Positions 51,020-64,000 of a DNA stretch of 64,000 bases are shown here, piece by piece; the stretch's first letter is position 1, and every line of letters starts with the position of its first letter. Source of the stretch: Aphrocallistes beatrix (taxonomy: Eukaryota; Porifera; Hexactinellida; Sceptrulophora; Aphrocallistidae); the NCBI GenBank assembly GCA_963281255.1, contig OY725499.1, positions 372,001-436,000 on the forward strand, given 5' to 3'. The notes under the pieces were generated by a model. That model was not told the origin of the DNA, made no database searches, and worked only from the letters and a program-made list of their open reading frames with translations. The position numbers and the translations under genes were made by a program.

Positions 51020-52900
51020 CATGCAAATCACTTCCGTTATAATTTAACTCTGTTGCAAGAAGTAAACTGATGTCCCTTTTGCTTTGTTATAACGGGAATT
51101 TACTGTGCATTATGTAGAAAAAACTCTTTGTAAAAAGTTCCCAAGTATTTAACATTATTTCAGCATTTTGATGATATCCATATATGTACATCTTGAGCAC
51201 AGCTTAAAATAATTATTTTTATCTTTTCCTAAATTAGCCTTCACTACTTCCTGTCTGATTCAAGGCTCGTGCAATACAATTCGCCACATAATACTGTTTT
51301 AGAAAGCATGTATATTGCTTAAGATTGCAACGTAATTTCAATATGGATCTCTGATGAAATATGATAGTAACAAATTAGTTTCATCATGAATTCTAACGCT
51401 AATTTTGGTCATATTCTTTTAATTTTTATTTTCGCTATATTTAACTTTTGTGTATCTAGACACGTGATTTCACTTGGTGAACGAAGTACTATTTAAACGA
51501 TTTTCATTGATAGAAGAAAAAAATATTTCTCAATATACTGGAAGTTTTATATATTTTGACAAGTAGGTTCTAAGCCTTAATATATATATATATATAATAG
51601 AGAGTATAAAAATCTCAACGCAAATTTTCTCTTCGAGATGTTGGAGGCGATATATTGATATCTTTTTAGATAATATCAATTCGATCATATAGTATATGTA
51701 TGTGCAAATCATTTGAAAATAAATTAACTGGTGTAAAACGAGTTTACAGTCAACTTTTTTAATTTGATTCCGTCTGAAAAGTACATTATCCAGTTTTTTA
51801 CATAAAAATTCAACAGAATCCATTCTGTGTTAACCCAATGCTTGAACTATAGCATATAGGTATAGCTTCTAGAGCTGAAAGAATATGCGGCATATTTATC
51901 AGGTTGAGTCCATACATAAACACATCACTTGTAGCCTTTCAATGTCACTATAATTCATAATAATGAGTTCAAGAACTTATAGAGGCTTTCTTCATAAATT
52001 GATATTCGAGCGTAGTAAAATTATTTTGCTTCTATGCCTATCATAATCCATTCCTTTTCTTTTTCCAGTAACCTATTTGATTTGTTTTGATTGTAAAATT
52101 CTTCCGATGAGGTCATAATTTCTATAATAGAGTGATCAAATAAGAAATAGAAGACAATTACTTTATAGTTACACCATCGTGGTAGCATATAACATCAAAA
52201 GGTATTGCAATAGAATACGACACTCAAACTTAAGTTCGTACATTATTACGTAATACATAACATACGTCTGCTTATTATCATAATAGGATTACTAGTGCAA
52301 ATCATTTGATAATGATTTAGGCATAAGTTGTATATATATAACCACATTTTTGATGTTTGGAGGGATTACTGAGTAGCTAGCTACAAAGTATGTTTTCAAG
52401 GAATAAAGTAACTTTATGTTTTTCTATTGTTAAATGCGAACAATCGCACATTTTATTCAATTATGCGTATATAGTCGAAGTCGTTTTTTTTGTCGCTAGG
52501 CCTCTGTAAACTCCATTACAAAGTAGTCGCCGTCTCCTGCAGGCAATAAATCATTTGAACAAAAGAACGACTTCGAATGTATATTATTTTCCAAGTAGCG
52601 TACGTACGTACGTATGAGTGTACAATGATGAATAAAGGTATTGAATTTACTTTTGGGCGGGGAAGTCATAAAAAGTGGGGCCTTCACTATAAAAGGGGGC
52701 GACAAAGAAAAACGATGGAAAACCCCCCCGACTATTTTGTAATGGAGATACTACTACTAAATTTCTAGCCGTTTTGAATTGCCTCGGAAGTTACGTATTT
52801 TCGAGGTTGTTCTGTATTCAATCATTGCCTTATATGTAGTACATTTACAAGATTGACTATTCTATTTTTCCAAATGTACCAGGAATTTGTAAGTTCAATA
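51020..52900. other. long intergenic stretch
   Basis: No gene seen. CCGTTATAA and TTATAACGG are inverted around 51030-51092. Copies of the short repeat at 20777 lie at 52478-52575 and 52690-52775, and a (GTAC)n run near 52602. Confidence 0.4.
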
Positions 52901-53220
52901 ATATTATGTGATGATAGATAGATTTTATCTCGTTCAATTATTCTATAAATTCAATTTACGCATGTCCTCAACTATTCTCAAAATCGCCTCGATATCGAGA
53001 GATTTAGTATATTCTCACACTAACATGATTTTTATGGTTTCTGTTGATTGTTTTGAGAATATATTCTCAGGCCTAAAAACATTTTTGTTCGACCATATAC
53101 GAAAGGAAGCAAAAGTGTCAAATATTGGCCGACCATAGAAGACACAGTTAGCAATTCACACTTGTTTTGACTCCTATTTTAGTCTCAGTTTAGTTTTATC
53201 ACAAAATTGTGTCTTCTCTC

Positions 53221-54759
53221 ATGAACGACGCTTATAAATCAGGTGCTACTAACAACACATCCTACTCTCCCGCCGCTGAACCCAATAACTCGACCCCAAG
53301 AAAAGAGAAAGGAGGGACAATGTCACGAATTCTTGGTCTTGGTAAGAAGAAGGGAGGCGAGTACAAGCCTGAAATTTCCTACCCATCCGATTTCAAACAC
53401 GATATACACGTTGGTTTTGACCCAGCAACGGGGGAATTCAGTGGAATGCCACCAGAATGGAAGGTAATGTTACAGAACGCCGGCATCGACAAGCAAGAAC
53501 AGGGAAAAAATCCGGAAACCGTTATTTCTGTCCTGAAGTTCTATAACTCGCAGAATATAAGTGCGAAAACTTACACTGAAAAGTATATGAGCACACAAAC
53601 ACCCGAGCACCATTATCAACCTCCGCCTGTTCCAAACATGGAACTGGCAAAATCAGGCTCCATTCCTGAAGTCCCACCCCGTCCTCCGTCTACAAAACAG
53701 AAAGTTGTGCCCCCTGTAATCGCCCAGAAACCGAGCCCCCCCGTAGCAGTCCAAGGCGCCAGTAAACCACCAGATATTCCCGAGAAAAAATCTGCCCCTC
53801 CTAAAGCAACAGCCGATCAACCAGCGGCGGATGTTTTGCGGTCAAAGGGGACTTCGAAAGCTAAAATGTCCGATCAAGAGGTCATCACAAAACTGCGAGG
53901 CATAGTCAGTGTTGGCGATCCGACACGAAAATACATACTCAGTCAGGAAATCGGCAAAGGTGCATCCGGCACAGTCGTGACAGCGATGGAACTTTCTAGC
54001 GGTAACGAAGTCGCCATCAAACAGATGAACTTAGCCTCTCAACCGAAAAAGGAATTGATTATCAACGAAATTATCGTTATGAAAGAAAACAAACAGGGAA
54101 ATATTGTCAATTACTTAGATAGCTACCTCGTGACTGAAGAGTTATGGGTTGTTATGGAGTATTTGCAGGGCGGTTCTCTCACTGATGTTGTCACTGAAAC
54201 GATATTAGAAGAGGCGCAAATTGCCGCGATTTGTCGTGAATGCCTTCAAGCATTACATTTCCTCCACTCGCGAAATGTCATACATCGTGATATCAAGAGC
54301 GATAACGTACTATTGGGGATGGACGGTCAAGTCAAGATAACAGATTTCGGATTTTGCGCTCAGATAACTCCAGAACAGAACAAAAGAAGGACAATGGTCG
54401 GAACGCCGTATTGGATGGCCCCTGAGGTTGTGACACGCAAGCAATACGGAACTAAAGTCGATATTTGGAGTCTTGGAATCATGACGATTGAAATGATCGA
54501 AGGAGAGCCTCCTTACCTAAATGAGAACCCCCTTCGAGCGCTCTACCTGATCGCGACTTATGGCACCCCAAAGATTAACAATCCTGAAAAGTTATCACCT
54601 GAACTTCGTGATTTTCTCGCCAACTCCCTCGAAATGGATCCAAACACGCGTCCTTCAGCCGAAGACCTTTTACGTCATCCTTTCGTGAAAAAAGCTGGAC
54701 CTCTAAGCTCACTAACACGAAATATAATCGCTGCTAAAAAATCGCTGAAAAAGAATTAG
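53221..54759 (+). CDS. PAK: p21-activated kinase, group I
   Basis: 512 residues, intronless. Ser/Thr kinase activated by Cdc42/Rac that controls actin and adhesion. The CRIB/p21-binding motif starts near residue 57 ([16 protein letters not shown]), followed by the autoinhibitory segment ([16 protein letters not shown]) that defines group I. A Pro-rich linker ([20 protein letters not shown]) could bind SH3 domains. Kinase domain ~238-500: glycine loop GKGASGTV, Lys267 in [12 protein letters not shown] with Asp357, DFG Asp375, activation loop [14 protein letters not shown]. All catalytic residues are present. The open frame extends back to a GTG at 53209; the ATG at 53221 is used. GTTTAG ends 27 nt before it. 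AATAAA at 54881. A metazoan PAK without introns is unusual. Confidence 0.95.
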   Translation: MNDAYKSGATNNTSYSPAAEPNNSTPRKEKGGTMSRILGLGKKKGGEYKPEISYPSDFKHDIHVGFDPATGEFSGMPPEWKVMLQNAGIDKQEQGKNPETVISVLKFYNSQNISAKTYTEKYMSTQTPEHHYQPPPVPNMELAKSGSIPEVPPRPPSTKQKVVPPVIAQKPSPPVAVQGASKPPDIPEKKSAPPKATADQPAADVLRSKGTSKAKMSDQEVITKLRGIVSVGDPTRKYILSQEIGKGASGTVVTAMELSSGNEVAIKQMNLASQPKKELIINEIIVMKENKQGNIVNYLDSYLVTEELWVVMEYLQGGSLTDVVTETILEEAQIAAICRECLQALHFLHSRNVIHRDIKSDNVLLGMDGQVKITDFGFCAQITPEQNKRRTMVGTPYWMAPEVVTRKQYGTKVDIWSLGIMTIEMIEGEPPYLNENPLRALYLIATYGTPKINNPEKLSPELRDFLANSLEMDPNTRPSAEDLLRHPFVKKAGPLSSLTRNIIAAKKSLKKN

Positions 54760-54886
54760 CCTCTCATACGTATAGGATTCCTTTGTTTGTGTTTATGTAT
54801 TTTGTTTACCTACCAAAATTGTCCACCACACATCCATTCCTCAATGGCATTATACTGTGAAGATGAATTATTAGAATACAAATAAA

Positions 54887-56572
54887 TTTTGTACTTTTTT
54901 AAAACTTGAATTAATAATATTATTCAACCATTATATTATACATATCAAGTGCTAATTACTGGTATAATAAATTATCTCTCTAGTCTCTGTTTGATTTCTA
55001 TTCACATTATACTTATGAATAATAATTATTGTGTTTCATCTATTTTCAATTTTTTGTTTGTATTATTATCCTAGTTGTGGTATATATTGTTACTATGGCG
55101 TTGGGTGTGCATTTTTACATTCTTTGATTCAAATTTAAAGACGTATCCACCTTCAAAATGAAAAAAGTCAATGCAGAAGCGTAGCCAATGTGGTTCGAGG
55201 TGGTGCGTATTTTATAAAATATGTGGACCACCTAAGGTAGTGTGCACATAAACATTAGACATTCATTGAGACATAAATCCTTAGAATTGAAGGGTTATGT
55301 AGTGAGGTCATAACATTTTGTCTTATTGTGTGACACGACGAGATTGGAGAGTTGAGAAAATTTTGGCTACGCTATTGCATAATGACTAATGCTCCATAAG
55401 TTCAATATGTATAAAGTAAGGACGGACGTAGGAACTAAAAAGGAGGGGCCAATGTTTGTTCAAAACCTTTGCTGTATATAGTCAGGAATGGGACTGATTA
55501 TCATTGAGGCTAAAGCTATTAAAGCGGAAGCCTCCAGCTCTATTCATGTAAACGGATTCCTAATACGTGACAAGGGTCGAGTTGGACACGTTCAAGCTAT
55601 GGAATGCTTTTGATAAAATGGAGGACCCAAAGATTCGGACCCCCCTTTTCGTCCTAAGCATTCTATAGCGTGAACATAAAGAAGTTCAAACAAAGATCCA
55701 TTTTTTCAATCCCTGAGATATGAACCCTCCTTTTTTGATCCCTAAGTCCGCCCTTGGTGTCCCCCTGCGTTTGCCAACATTTCTTCAAAATCAAGATAGT
55801 AGTATATATGAGCTGATACACCAAAAAAATTCTTCAGAGAGACTTAATTGTCAAAAGTCAATAACTTTACTTCATTTTCATTATTGAACCATGGATAAGT
55901 TGATAAATTTAATTATAACTTATAAAGAACCTAGATTAGATGGCAAGCATTTTACATATACATACATAATTATATTTATAATTTCTTGCAGCCTATTATC
56001 CGATGTTAATTATAATTTCAATTATATGCTTATAATATCATATGCTTCATAATATTCTTCTTTCTGTGTTTAGCTTTTTCTCTCGAGAGATCAACCCAAA
56101 TAAGGTATTAGTATTTAGGGACATTTTATTATTTATTTAGTTTATATCTATTCTATAACATTATACAAGTCCTATACAGACAATGGCGTAGCCAAGATCA
56201 AACTTGTGATGGTGCACTTTAAAATTGAGGTTGTGCATATACGTATAAGAATGTGACATCTTTTCTCCAATCTCGTCGTGTCAACCAATTTGAAACAAAA
56301 TGTTATGATTTCATGAAATAATCGATGTAATATTATTCTGGCAATTAAATTGTTTTTTTGGCTAACATTATTTTGGCACCTATTTTGTGTGCAAAATTAT
56401 GGAATTTATTTGCCAAAAAAAGGATATTTCAGTTTTATGCCAAAAGAACACTATTTAATTGCCAAAATTATGGTACATCCTTAAATAATCCTTCAATTCT
56501 TACTATTTGTAGCTCAATGCATGTCTAAATGTCCTTGTGCGCACTACCTTAACCATGGCATAACTCTTAAGG
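54887..56572. other. intergenic, repeats only partly recognised
   Basis: 55180-55380 and 56180-56330 share inverted similarity (GCGTAGCCA..., CTCGTCGTGTC / GACACGACGAGATT), suggesting a transposon about 1.1 kb long around 55180-56330. No transposase seen. Confidence 0.4.
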
Positions 56573-56737
56573 CAGCACTTTTCAACCTTTTTTTGGCTGT
56601 GGACCCCCTATAGCAATTTTTCTATATTCTGTGGATCCCCTCCTATTAACCGTAGTGCCAAATTTCGAACGCTATGTACCCCTGATATCTTCTGTGGACG
56701 ACTAAGGTGTCCATTGATCCCAGATTGGGAACCACTG
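56573..56737. mobile_element. hAT-like MITE, decayed
   Basis: CAGCACTTTTCAACC at the left, complement of CAGTGGTTCCCAATC at the right. Flanks TCTTAAGG and ACTAAAGG match at 6 of 8. Related sequence at about 59905-60050 and a remnant at 63262-63317. Confidence 0.65.
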
Positions 56738-57077
56738 ACTAAAGGTAATGCGCACTACCACCTTGGTATGGCTATGAATACATATCTTGTATACACTAAT
56801 TCACGAATATATTGTCTATAATATAAATTCATAATTATGTAGTGCCAATATATCATATATCTAAAATAGTCCGTAGAACTCTTTCTATCTTAACAATGTA
56901 CATTTTCACCAAGTTTCATTCATATACTACTTGAGGTTTTGTCAATAGAGTAGATACGGAGGAAAAAACATGTTTTTGTGATGTTTTTGTGATTTTTGTA
57001 AATACTAGTTTCAGACCCCATTATTATATCTATTCAACCATCTTTTCTCTCATTTTTATAGGTTTATTACTCAAATA

Positions 57078-63849
<6,772 letters not shown>

Positions 63850-64000
63850 GTTACTCTTTTAAATCCATGTTAAATTATTAAAAAAATACAATTCGAAAAT
63901 TGCATTGCAGTTTTTTTTTTCTAGGGGTACAGGGGGTAATATGCCCCCCCTACCCTTTGCGTCTGTAAGGTACTTCCGGACTTGAAATAATACGCCTAAA

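Overview
This is a eukaryotic, AT-rich window holding 15 protein genes I can support, all on the + strand. The gene set is animal: an inversin-like ciliary scaffold, NUP214, NF-YB, group I PAK, TMX1, IBA57, two sphingosine-kinase-like genes and an NLR-type NACHT protein. Most genes have no intron in the coding part. Almost all have a TTTAG or TATAG acceptor-like site 0-27 nt before the ATG, which fits 5' UTR introns or spliced-leader trans-splicing. My best guess is an early-branching animal such as a glass sponge (Hexactinellida), but the sequence does not prove it.

Layout. 1-4.6 kb: repeats and a mariner relic. 4.6-8.0 kb: DED-DED-NACHT-LRR receptor. 8.1-10.5 kb: repeats including a Helitron-like element. 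10.5-11.5 kb: C2H2 zinc-finger gene. 13.1-14.2 kb: orphan multi-pass membrane protein. 14.2-17.5 kb: nested transposons. 17.55-17.87 kb: NF-YB. 18.4-24.1 kb: three-exon inversin-like gene with introns full of MITEs. 24.5-25.8 kb: IBA57. 28.3-33.0 kb: a large ABCG-type transporter with a NOTUM-like extracellular hydrolase at its N terminus. 34.4-38.0 kb: tandem pair of sphingosine-kinase-like genes. 39.8-46.1 kb: NUP214 in two exons. 47.0 kb: FAM177-like gene. 48.2-49.3 kb: NHL-repeat protein. 50.05-50.8 kb: TMX1. 53.2-54.8 kb: PAK. 57.1 kb to the right edge: one multi-exon gene encoding at least two tandem NADAR (YbiA-like) modules, running off the window.

The spaces between genes and the larger introns are filled with short non-autonomous DNA transposons. 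Many still have intact target-site duplications: 8 bp for hAT-like, TA for Tc1/mariner/pogo-like, and A/T flanks for Helitron-like elements. Several are nested, giving an insertion order.

The most notable items are the NOTUM-like/ABCG fusion with its catalytic triad apparently intact, the tandem NADAR gene whose second module lacks a signature glutamate, and the complete one-strand gene order combined with acceptor-like sites before nearly every start codon.
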